From Arsukibacterium tuosuense (lineage in GTDB: Bacteria; Pseudomonadota; Gammaproteobacteria; Steroidobacterales; GCA-2729495): DNA of 36,353 nucleotides. Where the stretch lies: positions 1 to 36,353 of the forward strand of contig CAMBYH010000016.1 in NCBI GenBank assembly GCA_945872065.1, in the 5' to 3' direction. Under the pieces are notes generated by a model, which made no database searches, was not told the DNA's origin, and was given only the letters and a program-made list of their open reading frames with translations. Made by a program: the position numbers and the translations under genes. Below are positions 9,001-17,006 of the stretch, one piece after another (position 1 is the stretch's first letter; every line of letters starts with the position of its first letter).

Positions 9001-12000
9001 CTGCCGCAGCCGGGCGAAGTCATCCCAGCTCCAGCGGGTTACCAGACCCCGTGGCGACGTCCGCGACAGCTCCACATCCAGTGCGTAGTTCCATTCGGAC
9101 GTCACGACCGGACTTGCCTGGCCCGCGATCAGCGCCGTCTCCGTCTGGGGCCGGTCACTGAAGCCCGGGTAGGTCCAGGCTGTGCGCCGGGCAGCAGCCG
9201 GCTGATCGGCCGGGCTGCGGCTCACTTCAGCCAGCTGGCCTGCGCTGTTCCAGCTCCGCGTGGTGACCAGCTGTCTCGCCGCAGGTCCCGGCCCTCCCGA
9301 GGTCTCCGTGAGCTGCCGACAGTTGGCCGTGGACCAGCTGTAGAGGGTGGTGCGGGTGGCGGCGTTCGCGGACGAGATATCCCGGGTGGTGTCCACCCGC
9401 AGTGGCAGGCCAAGGCAGTACTGGGCGCTCCGCGCCGCATCGTCGAATATCGAGGTGACTGTGGTGTTGAAGGTGCTGGCAGAGCCTGGCGACGACACGG
9501 TCGTTGCTTCCCGCACCGGCACGCCGTGGTTGAAGTCGTAGGCCAGGGTCCGGCTCACGGTGCTGACCAGCTGACCGAGGCCGCCGCCATCCGGGTCGGA
9601 CTCGTACTCCGCCTGGGTCTCAGCCTGGAGATGCGGGAAGTGATAGTCAGCGGCCGCATCGCCGCTGGCCGCCGGTTTAGCGTCCGCGCCCCAGGTGGGG
9701 TTGCGCTCACTCAGCTTGCGGCCGTCGCTGCGTTCCGTCGTATAGAGGTCGGGTAGCCCGATGAAGGGAAAGTCCTGACGGTAGCTGACCTCGCTGAACA
9801 CGGCCACGCCGTGGAGAGGTGCATACCGGGAGTCTGTGGCCCGAATCTTCTCGAAGCCCAGGAATCCCCGGCCCAGCCTGCTCAGGCGGCCGTTCCAGTA
9901 GGCGTAGCTGTTGGTATAGGTGCCGCCGCTGCCATCGTTGCCTGTGTACCGGGCCACCACCGGCAGCGGACCGCCCCGGAGCAGGTACTCGCCGGTGGGC
10001 GCCACGCCGCTTCGCGTGTAGCCGGCAAAGGTGGCCAGAGGTTCGTACACCGGTTGAAAAAAGTTGCCCAGCCCATCCGTCGCTACGCTCAGCAGGTCAG
10101 GGCGGGGACCGCTGTGCCTGCGCACCTGCCAGCGGCCGGTGGTCTCGGCAAAAACCAGATCCGGGAGGCCGTCGCCCGTCACGTCCACCGGTGCCAGGCG
10201 CGACGTTGCGCTCGGCAGCGGGCCACCGCCAATGTCGAAGTAGCGGGTGGTGTCGGTATTGCTGAATGCCGGTCCCTGGGCAGCACCGCCTGCCAGATGC
10301 ACGCGCCACGTGTTCGCATCGAGCCGGCGGATCAGATCTTCCCGGCCGTCGCCATCCAGATCCGCAGCCCGCACGATCTGGCCAACGGTGGTCGAGAAAC
10401 CCGTTGCCTCGGGGCTCAGGAGCGCATTGCCCAGGCTGCGTCGGGTCTGCCACCCCAGCGCACGATCCCGGTAGGCGACATCCGTCAGGCCATCGCCATT
10501 CATATCAAGGGTGACGGCATCCAGTGCGGGTGGGGTGGTGAAGAGTGGCTGGAAATCGGTCCCCGTCGACAGGAAGCCTTCGTAGTACCAGGGGGGTCCA
10601 GCGAGACTCAGGGTGCCCCGCAGGATCAGCAGATCCTGCCGGCCATCGCCGTCGAAGTCGGGGGCGCCACCGGCGCCGTCCAGCACAGGGAGAAAGGTCG
10701 TCCCCCCATTGACGGTGGTGCCAAGGCTCGTGGTGATCTCCGGCCCGAATCCCGATCCCGTGTTGCGCCGGATGCGCACCCCGTACTCCCGGGAGTAGAC
10801 CAGGTCATCAAGCCCGTCGCCGTCCACATCGAGGATGAGGGGCGAGGGGATAGTGGTAGTGGACAGCCCCGTATCGATGGCACTGAGAAAACCACCGGTC
10901 CCGTTAGACCGGTGCACAAACCAGGTGGCTGGCGAGCCCGGCCCCTGGGCCAGAAGATCCCGGCGGCCATCCCCGTCGTACTCCAGCACGCGACCCGTGC
11001 CGTAGCGGGCCACGCCGGTGTTCAGTGGTGCAGCGGAGTAGACGTTGGCGCTGGTCGCGCTGGTGAGTCGCACATGCCAGCGCTGGGTGCCGCTGATGTT
11101 CACTGGCAGGTACAGATCCGCATCCCCGTCACCATCGTGATCGGCCAGAAGTGCGTCCCCCGCGAGCGCATCCACGGGACCAGCTACAGGGGCCTCGAAG
11201 CCCCGCACGCCGGTCTGCCAGGCAAATGAGGTTGCCGGCAGGCACTCCAGCGGCCCGCACTGCTGGATGCTGGCGACCTGGCTCCGCTGGCTGCCGTTAC
11301 TGTTACCGGTGGTGTACGCGACGGTGTACCGGTGGACCAGCCCGAAGCCCGCACCGGCATCGAACTCATACCCGATGGTGGTGAGCCGCTGCAGGGCCTG
11401 CCAGCTGGCGCCCCAGCGATGGAACTGGCGCTGATCCCCCGCCGGCCTTGCCTCATAGCCAAACACCAGACGGAAACGGGCGCCTGCGCCCGTGCTGTCT
11501 CCCGTCCAGCGGATTTCGGCGGGGAGCGCTTCGCCGGTAACCAGGTCCTCCTGCCACGCAAAGACGATATGGTTCCCGAACTTGTCGCTGATCTGGTTGA
11601 TGACCCACTCCCGCACTGCACCTGCCGTACCGACCGCTTCGATCCGGGAGTCAGCGTCGTTGCCATAGCGCCAGGTGAGGCCGTCCGGGTGCTGCACCTC
11701 GAAACTGGTAGGCCCTGAGCTCTGCCGTCCCCGGGAGATGACCCGCCGCAGGTTGTTGACCTCCGTGCGGTACTCGGCACCGTCGCCGCCGTAGCTTCCT
11801 GCGACCAGCACCAGCGGCTGGCCGTCGAGGCAGTAGCGGTCGCCCGGGGCGAACCGCACTGCCTGTACCCGACCATCCACAGCGATGGTCAGGGGACAAC
11901 GGGCGATCTGCGACAGGCCGGTGACCGTGAAGCCGATGCCGGCCAGGCCGTCACTGTCCTGACTGCCATAGCGCAGGCCGATACCCGGTCGCAGCGCACC

Positions 12001-12207
12001 CCGGCCCGCCGCGACGCTGATCGGCACCATGTAGGTGGCAGCCCCCGTGGCCGACACGCCGAACTCTGCGTCGAGCCTGCCCACCGCCGTCGTGGCGGCC
12101 GCCGAGATGCTGGCCGAGGCGCTGGCCAGGCCTGCGACGAGCAACCTGGCCATGGCGACCCAGGAATAACGTTTCTGCACGGGTGTGGTGCGAGGGGGAT
12201 GCGGCAT
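6076..12207 (-). CDS. SpvB/FG-GAP/RHS-repeat protein with C-terminal extension
   Basis: This is a 2043-residue secreted or surface protein. The start at 12207 is chosen because GGAGG lies six bases upstream; an upstream in-frame ATG at 12303 has no comparable site. An N-terminal hydrophobic segment (about 18-38) is followed by an SpvB-like domain (VSATGAATYMVPISV, GLAGIGFTVTGLSQIARCP). A beta-propeller-like region (about 350-690) carries at least seven Ca-loop FG-GAP motifs such as DVDGDGLDDL and DFDGDGRQDL. Many YD repeats follow (for example FTYDQLGRLVQ), then the RHS-associated core (about 1655-1777) ending NRYAYVANNPGSLIDPSG. The last roughly 265 residues comprise a basic helix, a glycine-zipper-rich hydrophobic stretch and a distinct end with PGMNAIAGLHDVFQ. 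RHS proteins commonly deliver a variable C-terminal effector, but no recognised nuclease or deaminase motif is visible. A small lipoprotein gene follows 11 bases downstream. Confidence 0.93.
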   Translation of the reverse strand: MPHPPRTTPVQKRYSWVAMARLLVAGLASASASISAAATTAVGRLDAEFGVSATGAATYMVPISVAAGRGALRPGIGLRYGSQDSDGLAGIGFTVTGLSQIARCPLTIAVDGRVQAVRFAPGDRYCLDGQPLVLVAGSYGGDGAEYRTEVNNLRRVISRGRQSSGPTSFEVQHPDGLTWRYGNDADSRIEAVGTAGAVREWVINQISDKFGNHIVFAWQEDLVTGEALPAEIRWTGDSTGAGARFRLVFGYEARPAGDQRQFHRWGASWQALQRLTTIGYEFDAGAGFGLVHRYTVAYTTGNSNGSQRSQVASIQQCGPLECLPATSFAWQTGVRGFEAPVAGPVDALAGDALLADHDGDGDADLYLPVNISGTQRWHVRLTSATSANVYSAAPLNTGVARYGTGRVLEYDGDGRRDLLAQGPGSPATWFVHRSNGTGGFLSAIDTGLSTTTIPSPLILDVDGDGLDDLVYSREYGVRIRRNTGSGFGPEITTSLGTTVNGGTTFLPVLDGAGGAPDFDGDGRQDLLILRGTLSLAGPPWYYEGFLSTGTDFQPLFTTPPALDAVTLDMNGDGLTDVAYRDRALGWQTRRSLGNALLSPEATGFSTTVGQIVRAADLDGDGREDLIRRLDANTWRVHLAGGAAQGPAFSNTDTTRYFDIGGGPLPSATSRLAPVDVTGDGLPDLVFAETTGRWQVRRHSGPRPDLLSVATDGLGNFFQPVYEPLATFAGYTRSGVAPTGEYLLRGGPLPVVARYTGNDGSGGTYTNSYAYWNGRLSRLGRGFLGFEKIRATDSRYAPLHGVAVFSEVSYRQDFPFIGLPDLYTTERSDGRKLSERNPTWGADAKPAASGDAAADYHFPHLQAETQAEYESDPDGGGLGQLVSTVSRTLAYDFNHGVPVREATTVSSPGSASTFNTTVTSIFDDAARSAQYCLGLPLRVDTTRDISSANAATRTTLYSWSTANCRQLTETSGGPGPAARQLVTTRSWNSAGQLAEVSRSPADQPAAARRTAWTYPGFSDRPQTETALIAGQASPVVTSEWNYALDVELSRTSPRGLVTRWSWDDFARLRQETRTAGPATTYTYSRCGGACFTPRGEYLLRAIRSDGYVSSTVHDTYGRTVGQESSLAGGQTSRQLHEFDALGRLARQTVPYVTGEPQFWVENRYDVRGQRRSEDRPADESGGSASARWNSNRLTRTLRDAENRVSTHTLDAEGRLIGVASATGGTATYSYTAFGELATITDANGTRTVLSYDERGLPTAVDSPDSGRRTSDYSAFGDLASQSDAAMPANTISFTYDQLGRLVQRNDAGQGLTSWQFNSASGPLLGLPSRVTAAIGANPAGFAEQYTYDSLGRRTAVTTTLEGTSYVTNYGWDGLGRVTSMVYPATVSGARLYLGLRYDAGYVDVVEQDVSAGGGLWLPLYDLQRQDALGRGRLVRLGSSSTIDEQREFDRASSRLKAIRTGAALGAQRQNYSYLWDKVGNLRQRRDLGQGLTEDFTYDEQNRLLSARLNDALTLALGYDAGGRILSKSDVGTYAYSSSHPGAVTGVSGGPAGNRSYAYDANGNMAARQGKPLSWHPFPLPRRIDYGSGDFAEFTYGPDRQRIRQVARTGSNTTTTWYIGPHFEVEVEVNGAQRRFRSTVFANGEAIYSQVEQNTPALLDGYFLHRDHQGSVDTLTRVVGGGGETLAQRFDVFGKRRNPNWSADLTDLRATDSQFLERGYTGHEHLDNLRLIHMNGRLQDPVLGMMLAPDPMLGNLINPQTLNRYAYVANNPGSLIDPSGFFLGRIGKFFKRLVSGIASLFRRVVDKYGREILAAVAAYYTGGAASQWYLGSAAGATAAGAGTVGAIAGGATAGAIVTGDLRGAALGAVGGAGFGAVGAAYGNTWSLGRIGASGLVGGATAELGGGEFRRGFAFSAGAATFAYAYDRVVSYNATWGPGGAAQGKQRYDMPIEGANNLAESRATIDPTTFTGEGGRLSRFMNRIPGMNAIAGLHDVFQVRLDLFGGDRFGSVLRSSLSFPGMPVAAGLTYPALFDGVPSVAVALDD

Positions 12208-12374
12208 GACGACCTCCGGAAACGGCAGCGGGTTGCGGGAGGCGTATGAGAGCAAGCGCCTGGCCTGACGCGCGACGCGGGAAACTGTGCCCTTCGGGCC
12301 CATTTACAGGGCACGGAGCGAATCCCCGCAAAGACCTGGGTTATTCTTCCCGCCCCCACAGGGCGGAGAAAACC

Positions 12375-13601
12375 ATGGCCATATCCCGGAACCGGCTGCT
12401 TCCTGCAGCCCTGCTGCTCACCATGGCGGCCCTCCTCAGCCCCCAGGCCTACGCCCAGACCACGACCTGGGAGTTCACAACCATGGCGGATTCGTCCGCC
12501 GAGCTGGCGTTCTTCAGCATTCCCGCCGTCAACGACGCCGGCCAGATCGCCTTTGTTGCTACCTTCGATGATGGCGCGTCCGGCCAGGCGGTGTATCGCC
12601 GGGAAAGTAACGGCATCCTGACCGTCATTGCCGACACCAGCGGGCCCATTGCTTCCTTCAGCGGCGATCCCAGCCTCAATGCCAGCGGCCTCGTGACCTT
12701 CGCGGCAACGCTGGATAGCGGTTCCAGGTCTGTGCTCTGTGGCAATGGTGGCGCACTGCTCACCATCGCCAATACGGTTGCCGACGGTCTCACGTCGATT
12801 GACAGCAAACCATTCATTAGCGATACCGGCGGCGTGGTGGTCGTCCGGGCCGTGCGCAGTGCCGACGGCGCGCGGGTGATCCTGAGCGGTGACGGGAACG
12901 CAGCCCCCACCAGCCTGCTCGACAGCACAGGAACCTACGATCCGGTCGACGTGGCAGGGATCAACGGCAGCGGCGTAGTTGCCTTCGAGGCTCTGGATGG
13001 CACGGGCGCAAAAGGCGTTTACCGCAGGACTCAGGCTGGCGTGGTCACGCCTATTGCAGTCTTAAGCGCCGGTGGCTTCACCAGCGTGGAGGCCCTCGAC
13101 ATCAACAACAACGGCACGGTCGTGTTCTCCACCGACACTGCAGCGAATGTGGCCGATCTCTCCGTCGACACCACGGGCACGCCGGTCAGCTTTGCGAGTA
13201 CCCAGGGAACACCCTTCGTGTCCTTCGGCCCCGCAGCGGTCGCCGAGTCCGGCGCTGTCGCCTTTCGCGGCGCGTTCGCCGGCGGCCTGGACGGGATCTT
13301 TGCCGGTGGCACGGGTCTTTACGAGAAGGCGATCGCCCTGGGGGACACGCTGGCAGGTTCCGCCGTCACCGCGCTGGATACCGGTCCCCAGGCCAACGCG
13401 AATTCGGGCCCCTTTGTCTTCCGCGCCGGCCGGAGCAATGGAACCACGGGAATTTATCTGGCGATCCCGAATTTTTCTGATGGCGGCGGCGGGGGGGGTG
13501 GGGCCTTGGATCCGGCGTCCATTGCCCTGTTGCTCTTCGCCAGCGGCCTGTCCCTGCGGACACGCCGGGTGCGGGTCGCGGGCGGGAGGTTCGGACGATG
13601 A
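12375..13601 (+). CDS. secreted NxxGxxAF-repeat protein with C-terminal sorting-tag-like tail
   Basis: The 408-residue product has a Sec signal peptide (1-28, ending AYA-Q). It then carries beta-propeller-like repeats of the NxxGxxAF type: NDAGQIAF (53-60), NASGLVTF, NGSGVVAF, NNNGTVVF and ESGAVAF, spaced roughly 45-55 residues. The C-terminus is tripartite: a seven-glycine run (370-376), a hydrophobic segment (ALDPASIALLLFASGLSL) and an Arg-rich tail. This resembles GlyGly-CTERM-type sorting signals processed by rhombosortase, although I cannot assign the tag with certainty. The ATG at 12375 is preferred over an in-frame ATG at 12246 because it has a GGAG site and directly precedes the signal peptide. 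The stop overlaps the start of the hydrolase gene (ATGA). Function is unknown; a role at the cell surface is inferred. Confidence 0.85.
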   Translation: MAISRNRLLPAALLLTMAALLSPQAYAQTTTWEFTTMADSSAELAFFSIPAVNDAGQIAFVATFDDGASGQAVYRRESNGILTVIADTSGPIASFSGDPSLNASGLVTFAATLDSGSRSVLCGNGGALLTIANTVADGLTSIDSKPFISDTGGVVVVRAVRSADGARVILSGDGNAAPTSLLDSTGTYDPVDVAGINGSGVVAFEALDGTGAKGVYRRTQAGVVTPIAVLSAGGFTSVEALDINNNGTVVFSTDTAANVADLSVDTTGTPVSFASTQGTPFVSFGPAAVAESGAVAFRGAFAGGLDGIFAGGTGLYEKAIALGDTLAGSAVTALDTGPQANANSGPFVFRAGRSNGTTGIYLAIPNFSDGGGGGGGALDPASIALLLFASGLSLRTRRVRVAGGRFGR

Positions 13602-14347
13602 AAAGGCCGGTGAAATACAGTCTCGTAGGGCTCCTTCTCCTGGTCCTCGCCGGAGCGGGCTACCTCTATTCGACCCAGGCGAACCGGGCCGTGCCGGCCC
13701 CGGAGGCCGTTGCTGCCCTGGTCTCTGACGAGCGCGTCACCGTCGATGACGGACAGTACGTCGTGTTTCGCCCCACGGGCGCCACGCCCACCACGGGGGT
13801 CATCTTCTATCCCGGCGCCGCCTGCGACCCGCGAGGCTACGCGCCGGTATTGCGGCGAGTGGCGGAACGGGGCTACCTCGTTATTAGCGTGCCAATGCCC
13901 CTGAATATGGCGATCTTTGCTCCGGGTCGTGCCGACGACGTCCGGGCTGCCTTTCCTGAAGTGCAGCGCTGGGTGATCGCCGGCCACTCCATGGGCGGTG
14001 CCATGGCCGCGCACTATGCGCACCAGCACCCCGATGATCTGGTGGGGCTCATCCTGTGGGATTCCCGCCCGGCCGGGAGTGACACACTGGTGGAGGTCAA
14101 GTATCCCGTGTGGCATATCCACCGCGCCACAGCTGATGGTCGCCCCCCGGAAAAGCTGGAGAAGTATCGCAACCTCTTTCCGGTCACCAGCACGTGGGTG
14201 CCGATACCCGGCGGCATCCACATGTACTTTGGCTCTTTCCTGGGCGGGGGCTACCAGGAACAGTGGACCCCAACCATCAGCCGGGAAGCGCAGCAGGATG
14301 TGGCCGTCACCGGCACTCTGAACGCGCTGCTCGCGATGACCGGATGA
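13598..14347 (+). CDS. membrane-anchored alpha/beta hydrolase
   Basis: This 249-residue protein has an N-terminal membrane anchor or uncleaved signal (about 7-25) and an alpha/beta-hydrolase fold of the Abhydrolase_5 type. The nucleophile elbow is GHSMGG (Ser131), an acid candidate is Asp155 in LILWDS, and the catalytic His is probably His208 in PGGIHMYFG. The DUF-like ending GGGYQEQWTPTISREAQQ is typical of this subgroup of periplasmic hydrolases. The substrate is unknown. The gene overlaps the preceding NxxGxxAF gene by four bases (ATGA), so both are translated from one message. Immediately after its stop comes a REP palindrome that separates it from the convergent J-domain gene. Confidence 0.9.
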   Translation: MKRPVKYSLVGLLLLVLAGAGYLYSTQANRAVPAPEAVAALVSDERVTVDDGQYVVFRPTGATPTTGVIFYPGAACDPRGYAPVLRRVAERGYLVISVPMPLNMAIFAPGRADDVRAAFPEVQRWVIAGHSMGGAMAAHYAHQHPDDLVGLILWDSRPAGSDTLVEVKYPVWHIHRATADGRPPEKLEKYRNLFPVTSTWVPIPGGIHMYFGSFLGGGYQEQWTPTISREAQQDVAVTGTLNALLAMTG

Positions 14348-14348
14348 G

Positions 14349-14370
14349 TCGCGCCTAAAGGCGCTCCTAC
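14349..14370. repeat. REP palindrome, GCGCC/GGCGC variant
   Basis: Single REP arm; on the minus strand it reads TAGGAGCGCCTTTAGGCGC followed by GA. It fills the 19-base gap between two convergent genes. Its TAG is the stop codon of the J-domain/PilZ gene on the minus strand. The internal palindrome (six base pairs, TT loop) could also act as a weak bidirectional transcription block. Confidence 0.85.
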
Positions 14371-15068
14371 ACGTGGGTCGTGAGGAAGCCGCCCCGCGAG
14401 CGGCGGAAGCGGACCGTCACGTACTCCGCCCGGATCAGCCAGCGCCAGTCCCGCTCGTCGCTGTCGCTGCACGCCACGACGCGGACGATGGCGATCAGCG
14501 CCTCGCATTCCACTCTCAGCAACTTGGTGACCGGCAGTGCTGTCTGGGCCACGAAGCGCAGGCCATGCAGGGAGAGGTCGCGGGTCTCACCAGACAATGG
14601 GCCCTGACCGGGCCAGCCCAGCACGTAGGCGAGCGGGAGTCGTCGCGGTATGCGGCTCACCGCCCGCTGACCCGCGTCCAGGCGTTCCCGGTCCGCGGGT
14701 GCCAGTGGCGAGTTGCAGATGGTGCAGGTGGCGCTGGCGTGGATGCGGCCGGGGAAGCCGTGGGCCGCACCGCAGAACTGACAGGTGGCGCCAGACTGGG
14801 GCGACGATGGCCGGGCGGCGGCGGCCCGCGGATCCTCAGGCGTCCTGACCGAGACAGATCGCCAGGCCTCATCGTAGGCCGCCCGCTTTGCGGGGTCCTT
14901 GAGGACCGCGTAGGCCTCGTTGATGAGGGTGGCCGTGCGGTGATCCCCGCCAAGATCCGGGTGCCGGCGGAGCTTGGTCATCAGAGTCCTGTAGCTCGCC
15001 CGAATGATCTCCTCCGGGGCGTCCGGCTGGACGTGGAGGATGTGGTAGAGGTCTGGGGGGGTCTCCAT
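14367..15068 (-). CDS. J-domain/zinc-ribbon/PilZ fusion protein
   Basis: The 233-residue product has three visible parts. Residues 5-68 are a J domain with the HPD motif at 36-38, which stimulates Hsp70 ATPase. Residues 96-118 hold a zinc-ribbon-like CxxC...CxxC (Cys96, 99, 115, 118). Residues about 138-225 look like a PilZ domain with RxxxR (Arg139-Arg143) and DxSxxG (Asp164, Ser166, Gly169), the canonical cyclic-di-GMP ligands. No membrane segment or signal peptide is seen, so it should act in the cytosol. The combination suggests a chaperone adaptor responsive to cyclic-di-GMP, which is inference. The start has only a weak ribosome-binding site. The stop codon TAG belongs to the adjacent REP element, so the last residues may be shaped by its insertion. 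Confidence 0.87.
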   Translation of the reverse strand: METPPDLYHILHVQPDAPEEIIRASYRTLMTKLRRHPDLGGDHRTATLINEAYAVLKDPAKRAAYDEAWRSVSVRTPEDPRAAAARPSSPQSGATCQFCGAAHGFPGRIHASATCTICNSPLAPADRERLDAGQRAVSRIPRRLPLAYVLGWPGQGPLSGETRDLSLHGLRFVAQTALPVTKLLRVECEALIAIVRVVACSDSDERDWRWLIRAEYVTVRFRRSRGGFLTTHV

Positions 15069-15232
15069 AACGCGGAAAAGGTTAAATGCCTTGCGCAGCG
15101 CCGTCTGTGCCGGGGGTCAAGGTTAGCGCTGTCGCCTTGGCCAGGCCTCGCTTTCAGGGCCCGCTGGCCCACTGGAGGCGCGGGTAGTGGACAAAAAATC
15201 GCCAGCGCCCGGGAACTGGCGTATTCTGGGCA

Positions 15233-15553
15233 ATGGTCTCAACAATAGCTGCTGTCGCCCCGGTTGCCGTCCGCAAGCCCAATCCGCTGGACGACGACCC
15301 CTTCACCCTCAAGTCGATCACCAAGTCGGACCCCCCCGTGGGCGTCGACTCGGAGAACTGGCATCGCTACGTCATCACCCAGGGCCATAACACCATCGTG
15401 GGCCAGTTGCAGGGTAGCAAGGCCAACACGGAACGGGCTGTTCAGGAAATCGTCGAGCGCCTGAACGAACGTCGCCGCGGCAAGACGGGCCGCGTGCAGT
15501 TGAGCCCCGGCCGCAAGAAGAAGGGCGCTACGCCACCGCCGTCGGACGACTGA
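15233..15553 (+). CDS. small hypothetical protein
   Basis: This 106-residue protein is not recognised by family name. It has a central alpha/beta-looking segment (WHRYVITQGHNTIVGQLQGS, followed by an amphipathic helix AVQEIVERLNERRRG) and a strongly basic C-terminal tail (SPGRKKKG) ending in acid residues. No signal peptide or membrane helix is seen. The codon pattern is like that of its neighbours and the frame is clean, which supports a real gene. The ribosome-binding site before the ATG is weak. It is divergent from the J-domain/PilZ gene across a 164-base intergenic stretch in which I found no convincing promoter, and it ends three bases before the convergent MATE stop. The basic tail could bind nucleic acid; that is a guess. 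Confidence 0.72.
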   Translation: MVSTIAAVAPVAVRKPNPLDDDPFTLKSITKSDPPVGVDSENWHRYVITQGHNTIVGQLQGSKANTERAVQEIVERLNERRRGKTGRVQLSPGRKKKGATPPPSDD

Positions 15554-15556
15554 CGC

Positions 15557-16972
15557 TCAGACCTTCTGTTCCGCCGCCGGGCCGGGAGCTGCCGCATCTG
15601 GCGCAGGCTTCGGCGGGTTCAGGGCCATGGTTTCCTTCAGAGCGACCCGCAGCCAGGCGGCCCCGATGCCGCCGGAGATGAAGTTGGCGCTGGCTGCCGC
15701 AATGAATATCCCGATGATCCCGAAGAAGTGGGACAGCACCCACGCCAGCGGCGCATAGACCGCCACAGTTCTGGACAGCGACACCCACATGGCCGCCATG
15801 GGTTTGCCCAGCGCGTTCAGGGCACCGTTCACCGTCATCGCGCAACCGAGCGCTATGTAGCTCAGCGGCACGATGTGCATGTGGAGTAGCGCCGTTTCCC
15901 TGGCCTGGCCTGTCAGACCGAAGGTGTCTGCAATGAGGCCGCCGAAGAGTTGCATGAACACCGCGATGCTGAGCCCATAGACCAGGGAGAACCGGTAAGC
16001 GAAGTTCACGCCCTCCCGGACCCGATCCAGGCGCTTGGCACCAAAGTTCTGACCGGTAAAAGGAGTCATGGCCGCGGACAGCGATATCATGGCGAGCATC
16101 GACATGCCCTCCATCCGGGAGGCCATCCCGAAGCCCGCCACCGAGGCCTGGCCGAAGCTGGCTATCTGGCTGGTGATAAATGCCGTAGTCACCGGAGCTA
16201 CCAGGCTGCTCGTCAGGGAAGGCAGGCCCACGTGCAGGATTCGCCGCCAGGAGTCCAGGATCAGCTCCGGAGCTAGCCGGCTGAAGTCCAGGAGACGCTC
16301 CCGATACACCACGAAGAACGCCGAGGCGCACATGGTGACGGCGTTCGACAGCACGCCACCGAGGGCCGCGCCTTCGAGTTCCATGCGCGGGAAGCCAAAC
16401 AGGCCGAAGATCAGGACCACGTCGAAGATCACGTTAAGCACGGCGGCTGTCGTCATGATCAGGGCAGGACGCTTGGCGTCACCCGAGGCCCGCAACACGG
16501 AGTTGGCGATCATCGGTGCAACCAGGAAGATGCCTCCCCAGTAGTAGATGCTCATGTAGCGGTGGATGAGGGGCAGGATCTCTTCGCTGGCACCCAGCAG
16601 CCGGAACAGCGGGTCGATGGTGTTCAGCCCGATCACTACCATCACGGCGCTGCAGATTACCGCCAGCAGCATGGCATGACCCGTGATGCGCTTTACCTCC
16701 TCCCGGTTGCCGGAGCCGAACAGCCGCGACACCACCGACGAAGTGCCAACCCCGAGGGCCATCGCAATGGCACCAACAATGAAGCTGACCGGGAAGGTGA
16801 AACTGATCGCGGCCAGCTGCTCAGTGCTGATCCGGGCCACGAAGAAGGCGCCCGCCACGTTGTTCACAACGATCGCGAGCATGCCGAGCATCATCGGCAG
16901 CATGAGCGAGAAGATCGCCTTGCTGACGGGGCCTTCTGTGAGGCGAGCGCCTTTACCGGGAGGTGGTTTCAT
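15557..16972 (-). CDS. MATE family multidrug/metabolite exporter
   Basis: The 471-residue protein has about 12 hydrophobic segments in two pseudo-repeated halves, as in MATE (NorM/DinF-superfamily) cation-coupled antiporters. Recognisable family stretches include LTEGPVSKAIFSLMLPMMLGM at the start, ALGVGTSSVVSRLFGSGNREEVKR after helix 2, VLRASGDAKRPALIM before helix 5, and FTGQNFGAKRLDRVREG in the second half. Length is normal (about 450-480). The C-terminal tail (about 452-471) is Pro/Ala-rich. Substrate cannot be predicted. The gene starts 31 bases before a REP arm that ends the gabD-like gene; both lie on the minus strand, so read-through from gabD is possible. Confidence 0.92.
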   Translation of the reverse strand: MKPPPGKGARLTEGPVSKAIFSLMLPMMLGMLAIVVNNVAGAFFVARISTEQLAAISFTFPVSFIVGAIAMALGVGTSSVVSRLFGSGNREEVKRITGHAMLLAVICSAVMVVIGLNTIDPLFRLLGASEEILPLIHRYMSIYYWGGIFLVAPMIANSVLRASGDAKRPALIMTTAAVLNVIFDVVLIFGLFGFPRMELEGAALGGVLSNAVTMCASAFFVVYRERLLDFSRLAPELILDSWRRILHVGLPSLTSSLVAPVTTAFITSQIASFGQASVAGFGMASRMEGMSMLAMISLSAAMTPFTGQNFGAKRLDRVREGVNFAYRFSLVYGLSIAVFMQLFGGLIADTFGLTGQARETALLHMHIVPLSYIALGCAMTVNGALNALGKPMAAMWVSLSRTVAVYAPLAWVLSHFFGIIGIFIAAASANFISGGIGAAWLRVALKETMALNPPKPAPDAAAPGPAAEQKV

Positions 16973-16984
16973 GGGGAAGACCGA

Positions 16985-17006
16985 TCGCGGCTAAAGCTGC
17001 TCCTAC
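16985..17006. repeat. REP palindrome, GCGGC-like variant (degenerate stem)
   Basis: Single REP arm with one stem mismatch; on the minus strand it reads TAGGAGCAGCTTTAGCCGC. It occupies the gap between the MATE start and the semialdehyde dehydrogenase end. Its TAG is the stop codon of the dehydrogenase gene (17003-17005). Confidence 0.8.
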
